From: JAATFS01 sp037145635
GTDB taxonomy: Bacteria > Pseudomonadota > Gammaproteobacteria > Xanthomonadales > Xanthomonadaceae
Reading direction: 5' to 3'
Length of the DNA stretch: 64,000 nt
NCBI GenBank assembly: GCA_037145635.1
Contig: JBBCXB010000001.1
Location: 310,001-374,000 of the forward strand
The stretch's first letter is position 1, and each line of letters begins with the position of its first letter. Both the position numbers and the translations under genes were made by a program. Below the pieces are notes generated by a model. That model saw only the letters and a list, made by a program, of their open reading frames with translations. It had not been told where the DNA came from and did no database searches. Below are positions 48,952-58,696 of this stretch, one piece after another.

Positions 48952-49635
48952 ATGAACGCCGTTGCCGTCCCTAGCGAGATCGTCCAGTCGCCGTTGCCGC
49001 GCCTGAAGATCACCGAGATATTCCTGTCGCTCCAGGGCGAGGCGGATGCCGCCGGCTGGCCGACCGTGTTCGTGCGCCTCACCGGCTGCCCGCTGCGCTG
49101 CCGCTACTGCGACACCGCCTATGCGTTCCATGGCGGCGAGTGGCACGACATCGACGCGATCGTCGCCGAGGTGGCCGGCTACGGCGTGCGCCACGTCTGC
49201 GTGACCGGCGGCGAGCCGCTGGCGCAGAAGCGCTGCCTGGTGCTGCTGGAGAAGCTGTGCGACGCCGGCTACGACGTCTCGCTGGAGACCTCCGGTGCGC
49301 TCGACGTGGCCGGCGTGGATGCGCGCGTGTCGCGCGTGGTGGACCTGAAGACGCCCGCCTCCGGCGAGGAACCGCGCAACCGCTGGGAGAACCTGCCGCT
49401 GCTGACCGCGCGCGACCAGGTCAAGTTCGTACTGTGCGGGCGGGCCGACTACGAGTGGGCGCGGGACATCGTCCGCACCCATGCGCTGGACCGGCGCTGC
49501 AGCGTGCTGTTCTCGCCCAGCAAGAGCGAGCTGGCGCCGCGCGACCTGGCCGACTGGATCGTCGCCGATCGCCTGCCGGTGCGCTTCCAGATGCAGTTGC
49601 ACAAGCTGCTCTGGAACGACGAACCCGGGCGGTAG
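48952..49635 (+). CDS. queE: 7-carboxy-7-deazaguanine synthase QueE (radical SAM)
   Basis: A 227-aa radical SAM enzyme converting 6-carboxytetrahydropterin to 7-carboxy-7-deazaguanine in queuosine synthesis. The FeS cluster motif is CPLRCRYCD (Cys-x3-Cys-x2-Cys), preceded by EIFLSLQGEADAAGWPTVFV, with VCVTGGEPLAQKRCLVLLEK binding SAM. ATG 48952 gives MNAVAVPSEIVQ; no strong ribosome site is seen. It is followed by queC, the next enzyme of the pathway, across a heptamer repeat. Confidence 0.96.
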   Translation: MNAVAVPSEIVQSPLPRLKITEIFLSLQGEADAAGWPTVFVRLTGCPLRCRYCDTAYAFHGGEWHDIDAIVAEVAGYGVRHVCVTGGEPLAQKRCLVLLEKLCDAGYDVSLETSGALDVAGVDARVSRVVDLKTPASGEEPRNRWENLPLLTARDQVKFVLCGRADYEWARDIVRTHALDRRCSVLFSPSKSELAPRDLADWIVADRLPVRFQMQLHKLLWNDEPGR

Positions 49636-49660
49636 GGGCTACGCCGCCCCTGATACGCTC

Positions 49661-49695
49661 TCCCGATTCCCGATTCCCGATTCCCGATTCCCGAT
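49661..49695 (+). repeat. Five tandem 7-bp repeats (TCCCGAT) just before queC
   Basis: Five exact copies of TCCCGAT run from 49661 to 49695, followed by TCTCC and the queC ATG at 49701. They occupy the ribosome-binding position, leaving no clear Shine-Dalgarno. On the other strand the unit reads ATCGGGA. Degenerate copies flank ruvC. Confidence 0.9.
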
Positions 49696-49700
49696 TCTCC

Positions 49701-50375
49701 ATGAAGAAAGCCGTCGTCCTTCTCTCAGGTGGCATGGATTCCGCCGCCGTCGTCGCCCTGGCCCGCGAGCAGGGCTTTGCGGTGCATGCCTTGAGCGTGC
49801 GCTACGGCCAGCGCCACACCTCCGAACTGGAGGCCGCCGCGCGCGTGTCGCAGGCGCTGGGCGTGGTGGTGCACAAGGTGGTGGATGTCGATCTGCGCAG
49901 CATCGGCGGCTCGGCGCTGACCGACGACATCGACGTGCCCGAGGCCGGCGGCGCCGGCATCCCGGTGACCTACGTGCCTGCGCGCAACACCATCATGCTG
50001 TCGCTGGCGCTGGGCTGGGCCGAGGTGCTGGGCGCGAGCGACCTGTTCTGCGGCGTCAATGCGGTGGACTACTCCGGCTACCCGGACTGCCGCCCGGAAT
50101 TCATCGACGCCTTCGAGAAGCTCGCCAACCTCGCCACCAAGGCGGGCGTCGAGGGGGCCGGGCTGCGCGTGCACGCGCCGCTGCAGTTCCTCAGCAAGGC
50201 CGACATTGTGCGCGAGGGCGTGCGCCTGGGCGTGGACTTCGGGCTGACCGTCTCGTGCTACCGCGCCGATGTCGAGGGCCGGGCCTGCGGCCACTGCGAC
50301 GCCTGCACCCTGCGCGCCGCCGGCTTCGCCGACGCCGGCGTGCCGGATCCCACGCACTACGCAATTTCGCCCTGA
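49701..50375 (+). CDS. queC: 7-cyano-7-deazaguanine synthase QueC
   Basis: A 224-aa ATP-dependent enzyme that turns 7-carboxy-7-deazaguanine into preQ0. The pyrophosphatase-loop VVLLSGGMDSAAVVALARE is at the N-terminus. VPARNTIMLSLALGWAEVLG and GVNAVDYSGYPDCRPEFIDA are family signatures. A zinc site near the C-terminus is given by CYRADVEGRACGHCDACTLR. It pairs with queE upstream; queD and queF are not in this window. Confidence 0.97.
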   Translation: MKKAVVLLSGGMDSAAVVALAREQGFAVHALSVRYGQRHTSELEAAARVSQALGVVVHKVVDVDLRSIGGSALTDDIDVPEAGGAGIPVTYVPARNTIMLSLALGWAEVLGASDLFCGVNAVDYSGYPDCRPEFIDAFEKLANLATKAGVEGAGLRVHAPLQFLSKADIVREGVRLGVDFGLTVSCYRADVEGRACGHCDACTLRAAGFADAGVPDPTHYAISP

Positions 50376-50388
50376 CACCGGTCTGGGG

Positions 50389-50394
50389 TAGAAT
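50389..50394 (+). promoter_or_regulatory. -10 box of the tRNA-Lys gene
   Basis: TAGAAT followed by a GC-rich discriminator (GCGCACCCC) lies about 28 bases before the tRNA, a layout typical of stable-RNA promoters under stringent control. The -35 is poor (TTTCGC or TTCGCC, 17-18 bases upstream). Confidence 0.5.
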
Positions 50395-50421
50395 GCGCAC
50401 CCCGGTGCAAGGCCGGGGCGA

Positions 50422-50497
50422 GGGCCGTTAGCTCAGTCGGTAGAGCAGAAGACTTTTAATCTTTTGGTCGATGGTTCGAATCCATCACGGCCCACCA
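50422..50497 (+). tRNA. tRNA-Lys (anticodon UUU)
   Basis: A 76-base tRNA with encoded CCA. The acceptor stem is GGGCCGT with ACGGCCC. The D arm is GCTCAGTCGGTAGAGC, the anticodon loop CTTTTAA has TTT, and the T arm contains GGTTCGAATCC. It lies 46 bases after queC. Its 3' end is the left edge of the atypical DNA described below. Confidence 0.98.
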
Positions 50498-50928
50498 TTC
50501 CTTCCCGTGATTCACGTCGCGCGTCAGGCACTCGCCGCCCGATCCTGAAAGCCGCGCCTGAAAACGACCGCAGTCCCGCAGCTTCCACGGGTGGCACCTC
50601 GTGGTCGTCGCACTGCGGGGCCATGTCGGCGCTGGCGAGGCCAGGTGTACGTCTTGGTCGAACCCCGAAGGGCGAGGACGACGAGGAAAGGGCAGCGTTG
50701 CACCAGCGTTCCTGTCGTTGAATCCGGAGAGGCAGCGGCCAGGTGTTGGCCAGCGATGCGCCTGCCAAAGCTGCTGGCGGGTCCAATACGTTCAACGCCG
50801 AAGGCGCCCCCTACCGCATACCTGTAGGAGACACCGCCGAGGCGGTTCACTACCGCCCGCTCTAGCGGCCCGCCGCAATCGCAGCGAGGGGCCGAGATGG
50901 GCAGGTCGCCGCGATTGGACGCGTCGCC
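50498..50928. other. gene-free DNA between tRNA-Lys and the hydrolase
   Basis: This 431-base stretch has no convincing gene. Antisense frames that run into the tRNA are artefacts. The right end holds a cluster of inverted repeats (50833-50867). Codon-like periodicity is absent, in keeping with inserted or decayed DNA. Confidence 0.55.
50833..50867. repeat. Alternating inverted repeats ACCGCC/GGCGGT and CCGCT/AGCGG
   Basis: ACCGCC (50833-50838), GGCGGT (50841-50846) and ACCGCC again (50852-50857) can pair in two alternative hairpins. A further inverted pair CCGCT-CT-AGCGG overlaps at about 50856-50867. The cluster lies about 62 bases beyond the hydrolase stop and could end its transcript or be a REP-like element. 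Confidence 0.5.
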
Positions 50929-51744
50929 CTACCGAGGTGCTGCCACGCTTTGAATGGCTTCCACAATCGCCGCCGGATCCTCGCGATGGATGTTGTGGCC
51001 CGTGGCGAAGTACCGGTGCGAGCCACGGGCGAAACCTGCAAACAGCACCGCGTGCTGGGCCTTCCAGATCGCCTTGCCCTCTGCCGTTTCCTCGAAAACC
51101 ATGGGCTCGTTCGCAACGCGGGTAGACGTGAGCAGTGCGACTGGCACGTCCGGCATGGTGCGCGGCGTGGCAGCACCGGATGCGTCCAGCTGCGCTATCA
51201 GCGCGCGATAGTCGGCGGCCATCGACGGCGGCAGCATTCCGAGGAGCTTGGCATCGTCCGCCAGCACTCGCGCGTCGTTGGCCTGCCTGAATGCATGCCG
51301 CTGCCCCATTGTCGCCGGATCGACCAACACCAGGCCCTGCACGCGCTCTGGATGGCGACGCGCGAACTCGGTGACAAGCAGACCGCCGTATGAGTGGCCC
51401 ACCAGAACGACCTTGTGCGATGGGGCAACCGTGTCAATCACCGCGGCCAGGTCGTTCAGATGATCGTCGATGCTCTTGGGGCGTCCATCGCTGCCCGACT
51501 GGCCCAGACCGGCGCGGGCATACGTGATGCTGCGGTAGCCGCTTCCCAACGCGGGCGCCACGTCCTTCCACACTCCGGGACCTTGGCCGAAACCCGACTC
51601 GAAAACGACGTCGACCGGGCCTGTTCCCGACACTTCCGCTTTGAGCGTATAGGCACCGCGGTTCACCGCAACATCGCCTGCCTGGGCGGTGCCTGCGGCT
51701 GCGAGCAGCGCTGCCATCATCCACTTCTTCAAAGCCTTGTTCAT
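50929..51744 (-). CDS. Secreted alpha/beta hydrolase in atypical DNA
   Basis: A 271-aa exported hydrolase. The signal peptide (MNKALKKWMMAALLAAAGTA, then QAG) is preferred over the longer frame from 51801. The fold is clear: VFESGFGQGPGVWKDVAPAL (oxyanion region), RSITYARAGLGQSG, the nucleophile elbow VVLVGHSYGGLLVTEFARRH with Ser in GHSYG, VLVDPATMG, and a C-terminal His in TGHNIHREDP. It resembles periplasmic esterases or haloperoxidase-like hydrolases. GC and codon choice are lower and less biased than in flanking genes, suggesting transfer. It lies between tRNA-Lys and a tRNA remnant. The substrate is unknown. Confidence 0.88.
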   Translation of the reverse strand: MNKALKKWMMAALLAAAGTAQAGDVAVNRGAYTLKAEVSGTGPVDVVFESGFGQGPGVWKDVAPALGSGYRSITYARAGLGQSGSDGRPKSIDDHLNDLAAVIDTVAPSHKVVLVGHSYGGLLVTEFARRHPERVQGLVLVDPATMGQRHAFRQANDARVLADDAKLLGMLPPSMAADYRALIAQLDASGAATPRTMPDVPVALLTSTRVANEPMVFEETAEGKAIWKAQHAVLFAGFARGSHRYFATGHNIHREDPAAIVEAIQSVAAPR

Positions 51745-52495
51745 CACCCGAATCCCCTGAGTGGGCGCGCGATTGCCCGACGGATAGGAAGGTCTGCGCA
51801 TGGACGCTCGCCTGTCGACTTCGCGACTAGTCGTGTTGGTAATGTAGTTATGTATAACACTACAATCTCCTGCCGGAAGTCATGGCCTTTCAATGAGGAA
51901 GCCGGAGAGGCCGCGCGGCCGATGTGCTGCGGATTGCCGTATGCCTTCCTGGGAGCATTGCGAGCGCCATCGGGGCATGCAGCCGCAGCCGCCGGCTCGC
52001 CATGCTCGCGTCGTCCCTCAATCACCGGTTCGCAGCACCCTGCGCGGGCGCCAGCGACGTGCTTGAGATGCGGCTTCCGCGCTCATCCGTTCACCATTTC
52101 GACTGACCGGCCACCCGCCCGACGTAGCGCGCGAGTCCATCCACGGCCGAGAACTGGCCGTGTGCCCCCAGTACCTAGCAGTGCAGCGAAGGATCGATAT
52201 TGACGGAGCGGGCGGACAATCGTCCGCAGGGGGCGGGCACAAGTCGTGTCCAGGCGTGCGCCCTGTCAGGACACCGCCTTGCGGCGGATCGGCGCGCCTG
52301 CAGCCTGGAGAGTATCGACAACTCCACCGGCCGCGGCCGCGCGCTCGGCCGCCGCCTCACCCGGGCGCCCTAGGGCGAGGCCAGGCGTTGCGGGTAGTGG
52401 CTCGAGGAGCAGCTCCGGCCGCGGGGAAGTAGCGACCGCGCTCAGCCACCGCAGCTGTTTCAAGGAAGGTAGGTAGGGGCTGGACGGCTCGACTT
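51745..52495. other. gene-free upstream half of the atypical segment
   Basis: This region carries the AT-rich promoter/operator patch of the hydrolase (51830-51880) and then about 600 bases without a recognisable gene. Short frames exist on both strands but have no family features. It ends at the tRNA-Lys remnant. Confidence 0.5.
51847..51858. promoter_or_regulatory. 12-bp palindrome upstream of the hydrolase
   Basis: GTTATGTATAAC is a perfect palindrome (GTTAT-GT-ATAAC) within the AT-rich stretch about 105 bases before the hydrolase start. The broader sequence GTAGTTATGTATAACACTAC is a looser inverted repeat. It may be a repressor site or contain the promoter -10 (TATAC on the minus strand). 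Confidence 0.4.
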
Positions 52496-52586
52496 GTGTA
52501 GTTCTGATCGAAGAGCAGCCGACTTTCAATCTCTAGTCGAGGATCCGATCCATCGCGTCGAAGATCCAGTCCATCACGGTCCACCA
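52496..52586 (+). pseudogene. Degenerate tRNA-Lys-like remnant with duplicated T-arm
   Basis: The sequence aligns with tRNA-Lys(UUU) at 50422. Both read AGAGCAG, then GACTTT(T/C)AATCT at the anticodon arm, then GTCGA, TCCATC, ACGG and CCACCAT. The anticodon loop now reads TTTCAA, in place of TTTTAA. The T-arm is present twice as two imperfect 21-base copies (52537-52557 and 52558-52578). The acceptor 5' side no longer pairs with the 3' side, so this cannot be a working tRNA. It marks the right edge of the atypical DNA and probably descends from a tRNA-targeted insertion. Confidence 0.75.
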
Positions 52587-52832
52587 TCACTTTTGGGCGG
52601 CCACGCGCGCGCGAAGCGCCGTTGCTCTCCCCTCGCTGTCGTCTCCCGAATGTCCGGCCGCCGCGCAGTCGGCCGGCGCGGTCGGGCGCTCGACATCCAC
52701 CGACCGCCTTGGATGCGCATACGTCTGCGGTGGGTCAGGCACCGGCCCGACCGGCGTCGTCACACGCTGCCGCTTGCGTCCCGGGACGCCACGCGGCACA
52801 GTGCGCGCGCTTCACAGGGGGAAGTCGACATC

Positions 52833-53084
52833 ATGAGTATCCGTACCAACCAGGTTGCCGGTCAGGACTCCGCGTTGTGGGAGATGGCGGGGCAGTTGCA
52901 CGGCGCCTACATCGTGCTCGGTGGGGTGGCGCTCGCCATCGTGGCCGCCGGATTGTTCACCATGGCGCGTGGGCGTGCGATCCCAAGCGTGGTTGATTGG
53001 GTGGCGTGGCCGCTGTTCGGCATCGGCGCACTGGGCTGCGTTGCAGGCATCGTCCAGATTGCGGGCCTGGTCCGCTGGTTGTAG
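52833..53084 (+). CDS. Small two-helix membrane protein, 83 aa, unknown
   Basis: I do not recognise a family. ATG 52833 has a good purine-rich site (AGGGGGAAG) 9-10 bases upstream. The product has two hydrophobic helices (YIVLGGVALAIVAAGLFTMA and VDWVAWPLFGIGALGCVAGI) joined by a short basic loop (RGRAIPSV), a short cytosolic-looking N-terminus and a C-terminus ending VRWL. It stands alone: no partner gene on this strand lies within 1 kb. Codon use is less extreme than in housekeeping genes nearby. Confidence 0.6.
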   Translation: MSIRTNQVAGQDSALWEMAGQLHGAYIVLGGVALAIVAAGLFTMARGRAIPSVVDWVAWPLFGIGALGCVAGIVQIAGLVRWL

Positions 53085-54533
53085 CGCTGGACGCCTCGGG
53101 ACGCGGATGCGCACTGCCCGCGTACCTCGCGCTCGCCTTCTGTGACCGGGACGCGGTGGCCTGGTGGGCCGCGCTGCGTCGCCCGTGGCGCCCGAACTGG
53201 CCGACGGTGAGAACCGGGCGTGCAGGCGTGGCCGGGCCTTGCGATTTCCGGGTTGGCCCTGTTTTGGCGCGCGGGCTTGGTCATTCCTGCGAACCGCTGC
53301 AGTGCCGGTTCGACACTGCGCTGGGTCGGGCCTGTCGCGTTCGCACGCCGGTGGCAGGGTAATGGCGGGAACGAATAAGTGCGAACCGCATGCCTGCGGG
53401 AAGCACGGCGCGGTCCGGATCGCCCGCCGACATGCCCTGCATCTCGCCCCGGACCGCCCTCATGGGGTGGACGCCATGTGCCGTCCCGGGTGCGGGCCTG
53501 CGCGTTCGAGCATTCGACAGGGGTTGCCGCGTCGCCCAGTGCGCGCCCCAGTTCGTGTCCAGTGGCACGCGCGAGGCCGGAGACGGGACGCGGCAGCGGA
53601 CGGCTGCGGTGGACGCTGGAGCGCCCGCGATCCCGGGCGTCGCCAGGAACGGAACGTGCCGGGCTGGCAGGATCGGGCCGGCCGGGTTCGTCTTCGGCCG
53701 GCCTCAGCGACCGCCCGGCCGATGCGGACATCCTCCTAACATCGGGACGGGCATGATGCGCCTACCAGCTGTGCAGCCGTAGGCATCACCCAGGGCAGCT
53801 TAAAGGGTGCGGGTATCCGCAGCTGGACCACTCAACTCCCCTCGGCAGCGCCTGCTGCCGGCTAAATCCTGCCTGGCAGGCGCTGGCGCAGTGGGATGTC
53901 ATCGGCGCAATGTCCTCGGCACGAAAGCGCGGCGCCCAACCGGCACGCGACCCGCACCTTGAGGTACCCGTCGAACACGCGTCTACAAGCATGGCGAACG
54001 CGGTGCTATCGGTGAGAGGGCGGGTCTGCCACGGGTTAACTGTCACGGCTGACGTCGGGCCGTTACAGGGTCTGTTGATCGCGCCAGCGAGTCGGCTTCG
54101 AAGACTGGCCGTGAACGGGCCGCGGCGGTGGGCCGAAGCGACGCTTGCCTGCGTGTTTCGAACCAAAGGGAAAATCTGGACGCAGGTAGAGTAGTAGGAT
54201 CCAGGGACCAGGCCTTCCGCGATACAGCCGGAGCCGTCCGCAACGCAATGGATACGGTGGGAGACGTCAGGTCTTGAGCCCGCACGTCCGGGTGGGAAGG
54301 CGCGCCGCGGCGTTACGGATGGGCTGCCAGTCAGCCTGGAACGCCCGGAAAGACGGCCGCGCGCCGCGGCCTTGTCGCGTAGCCGGCCACTGTCTGTGCG
54401 GGATAGCGTCTTCGTCGCCCTTGAGGTCAACGCAAACTTATTGCCTGGCGATTGCTCGGGAGCGCTCCCACCACGCGGACGGCCTCCTCGGCACGCGCAC
54501 GGCTTTCGCGGCCACGCTAGCGCGGCCGGGTTT
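53085..54533. other. 1.4-kb stretch without a recognisable gene
   Basis: Several open frames cross it on both strands, the longest at 53786-54601 (minus), but none shows a signal peptide, domain motif, steady codon bias or ribosome site. Base composition is lower in GC and less periodic than in the rest of the window. It may be decayed coding DNA or a long non-coding region. I see no transposase remnant and no tRNA. Confidence 0.5.
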
Positions 54534-54803
54534 TCAAGCGACCGGCGCGAACTCCGCCCGGGTGGGACGTAACGCGGAGAGGCTGGTGTTGACGAAGTCA
54601 CGGCCCAGCTGGAAACCGTCCAGCACCGCCTGCTGCCAGCTCGGCCAGCCTTGGCTCCTGCCGAGGATGCGGGTCTTGGCGCCGGTACGGTCGTAGACGT
54701 CCACCTTCACCATCCAGGGTGCCGCGGTATCCCGCTGGCCGGCCTGCAGGCGGATCTCGCAGCCGCGGAAGGTCTTGGTTTCGAATCGGGTCTGCCGGGT
54801 CAT
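54534..54803 (-). CDS. Small soluble protein, 89 aa, unknown
   Basis: Not recognised. The product is hydrophilic and beta-rich (TRFETKTFRGCEIRLQAGQR, PWMVKVDVYDRTGAKTRILG) with a C-terminal helix (SWQQAVLDGFQLGRDFVNTS). It has a single Cys, no signal peptide and no membrane segment. GC and codon pattern return to the local norm here, unlike the flanking gene-free DNA, which argues it is real. CAGGAG about 8 bases upstream of the ATG is a good ribosome site. Confidence 0.65.
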   Translation of the reverse strand: MTRQTRFETKTFRGCEIRLQAGQRDTAAPWMVKVDVYDRTGAKTRILGRSQGWPSWQQAVLDGFQLGRDFVNTSLSALRPTRAEFAPVA

Positions 54804-55373
54804 CGCTGTTCTCCTGGACTTGCAGGAACCACCCTAGAAAGCGCGGCCGCTGGACGATGTGATGATGCTGAATGGGCGGACAGGTACTGGTCCCTCGCAT
54901 TAACGGTACCCGCGCGGGCAGCATCGGGACGCACCCGCTCCAGCCGACGCCCCAGGGGAGCGGGTGCTGGGCAACCGTACTGCGGTGATCAGGACTGCGT
55001 TGATCAGGTATGGATGCAGGCCCCAGCATCCGCCCGGATGCGTTGCCGCGTCATGACAGTCCGCGGTCCGATCGATCGCCGTGGATCAGCGGGGCTTCGC
55101 AGCGATGTCGCGAATGTCCAGTCGGCAAGGTGTCGAGCACTTCCGGTGGCCGGAAGCGAGGCCGGCAGGAGGGTGGCGCCCGCCTGGGTGGCGGTTGGAC
55201 AGGTCAGTCCTCGGGGCATTGGGTGGAGCCTCTCTGCACTCGCCGCTCGGACCGCCGCGGTTCCGAGCCGAGTCTCACGAGGAATCCCGAGAGAGCCGCG
55301 AAGCGGCAACGCGTACGCCCGCCTGCGCGGCCGGGTCTCCCGGCGCGGGCGACGGGGCGCAGCAGCGGCGAGC
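54804..55373. other. intergenic region, no gene seen
   Basis: 570 bases lie between the start of the 89-aa gene and the stop of the receiver protein. There are no family-like frames. AT-rich sequence around 54830-54910 probably holds the 89-aa gene's promoter. Nothing else stands out. Confidence 0.45.
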
Positions 55374-55778
55374 CTAGGTCGCCGAGGTCAGCTCGGCCTT
55401 GTGCTTGGCCATCACCGAGCGGATGGCGGCCAGCAGCTGCTCCGGCGTGTAGGGCTTCTCGAGGAAGGACACGCCCTCGGGCAGGATCTCCTCGACGTAC
55501 TCCACGGCCAGGCCCGAGGTCAGCAGCACGGGCAGGCTGTACGGGCTCTGGCGCGCCATCAGCGCCAGGTCGACGCCGGTCAGGCTGCCGGGGAAGTGGA
55601 TGTCGGAGAACAGCACATCGATGCGCGGGTCGCTCTGGATCAGCGCCATGGCCTCCTCGATGGTGCCGGCGTTGCGGCAGGTGAAGCCGTAGCTCTCCAG
55701 CACCAGGCAGCTCAGCTCGCGCGTGCCCTCGCCATCCTCGACGACGAAAACGACCGGGCGATCCTTGTGGCTGGGCAT
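55374..55778 (-). CDS. Stand-alone receiver-domain response regulator
   Basis: A 134-aa CheY-like protein consisting of one receiver domain. The acidic pair is in VFVVEDGEGTR, the phospho-acceptor Asp in VLFSDIHFPGSLTG, the Ser/Thr switch in PVLLTSGLAVEY and the Lys in VSFLEKPYTPEQLL. There is no output domain. MPSHKDRP at 55778 is the likely start; frames from 55829 add a non-family extension. The pattern ESYGFTCRNAGTIEEAMALI resembles receivers paired with hybrid kinases. No kinase is adjacent, so its partner is encoded elsewhere. Confidence 0.88.
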   Translation of the reverse strand: MPSHKDRPVVFVVEDGEGTRELSCLVLESYGFTCRNAGTIEEAMALIQSDPRIDVLFSDIHFPGSLTGVDLALMARQSPYSLPVLLTSGLAVEYVEEILPEGVSFLEKPYTPEQLLAAIRSVMAKHKAELTSAT

Positions 55779-55854
55779 GGCGACTTCCTCGATGAGAGCC
55801 GCATTTTCGACAAATCGGCGGTGAAGCACCCGTCAAGGCAACGGGCGCCCGTCC

Positions 55855-56343
55855 TTACCAGCCGAACGGCGGCGCGCCGTAGCCGCCGCGGCCGTAGTAG
55901 CCACGCCCGTAGCCGGGGCCTTCGCCCTGGCCGACGCTGATGCTGACCCCGATCTGGCGCGGCTTGCCGTCGTCGTTGTAGTAGGTCTTGCACAGGTTGA
56001 GATTGGCGGCCTGGTAGTTGCTGTTGCCGCCGCGGCTGGAGTACCCGATGCCGGTGGAGACGCTGCCATGGACCTCGCCCTGGCAGCTGTCGGCCTGGGC
56101 GACGGCGGCCTCGGCCTCGGCGGCCGCCTTGGCGGCCGAGGCGGAGCGGCCGCTCTTGTCGCCGTAATAGGTGCCCGGGGCATCGGCCTGGTAGGTCGGG
56201 TCGGAGCGGTACTGGATGTGCTCCTGCGGCACGCTCAGGTCGAGCTCGCGCGCGGTGGCGGCGGCGGTGGAGGTGTCGTTCGCCTGGGCGGATGCGGCTC
56301 CGGCGGCGAGCAGGGCACCCAGCAACAAGAACATGCGTTTCAT
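55855..56343 (-). CDS. Secreted Gly/Tyr-rich C-terminal protein, unknown
   Basis: A 162-aa exported protein. The signal peptide MKRMFLLLGALLAAGAASAQ is followed by a mature part with an Ala-rich helix (SASAAKAAAEAEAAVAQADS), two Cys (DSCQGEVHG and LNLCKTYYND) that could form a disulfide, and a flexible tail rich in Gly and Tyr (GPGYGRGYYGRGGYG, then APPFGW). I do not recognise a domain. It lies 76 bases upstream of the receiver gene on the same strand, so the two may be co-transcribed. Confidence 0.75.
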   Translation of the reverse strand: MKRMFLLLGALLAAGAASAQANDTSTAAATARELDLSVPQEHIQYRSDPTYQADAPGTYYGDKSGRSASAAKAAAEAEAAVAQADSCQGEVHGSVSTGIGYSSRGGNSNYQAANLNLCKTYYNDDGKPRQIGVSISVGQGEGPGYGRGYYGRGGYGAPPFGW

Positions 56344-56481
56344 CGGTCAGGACCCTGCAGGAGATGAGCGGCGATCCATGCCGGCTTCGACGCCTCGAAC
56401 GCTATCAAGCCCAGATTGAATGCGGGCTGTCGATTCCGCGGATTTTTCTGTCGATCCTGACACATCTCCGCTGCGATGGCG

Positions 56482-58287
<1,806 letters not shown>

Positions 58288-58696
58288 GCGCCTAGGATAC
58301 CGCGCGGGCCAAGCGGGCTGGCCGGGCGGCGCGGGGTCTGGCGCGTCCGCGAACCCCTCACGAGGCCGTAGGCGAGCCCAGGTCGCGCCCGTGGGGCGGA
58401 AGGCTGGCCGATCGGGGGATGTCGACAGGGCCGGTAGCAAGGGCCGGCAGATGCGCAGCAGGCCCGGAGCGATCGTCGGAACAGCTTCGGGCAAGGCCGC
58501 CGGGCCGGGTACCAGGACCCGGATCCAGTGCGCCGAACCCCTGCGGCGGCCTCGCGCGATGCGCGGGAGGAGCCCCTCGGGTCAGGAGGGGCGCGCCGGC
58601 CGGCGCGGGCATGGCCGGCGGGCGAGCCCAGGCCCGGGAAGGCGCGGCAGGCGCAGCCCGGGCCCACAACCACCCGAAGGGCGAAGCCCCGCGGGC

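Noticed and set aside
49661..49700. CRISPR-like array
   Set aside because: The repeat unit is only 7 bp with no spacers and no cas genes.
50433..50795. Minus-strand frame whose C-terminus reads through the tRNA-Lys gene
   Set aside because: The tail (GRDGFEPSTKRLKVFCSTD) is simply the tRNA read backwards, a known annotation artefact.
51394..52203. Plus-strand frame opposite the secreted hydrolase
   Set aside because: No ribosome site or domain. It overlaps a hydrolase with full catalytic motifs and runs on into gene-free DNA.
53786..54601. 271-codon minus-strand frame in the gene-poor block
   Set aside because: Composition is Arg/Ser/Pro-rich without family features, codon bias or ribosome site. 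It also overlaps the better-supported 89-aa gene.
50498..56480. Hidden anti-phage or toxin-antitoxin system in the accessory stretch
   Set aside because: No nuclease, ATPase, reverse transcriptase, antitoxin-type DNA binder or paired small toxin gene could be supported from the readable genes.
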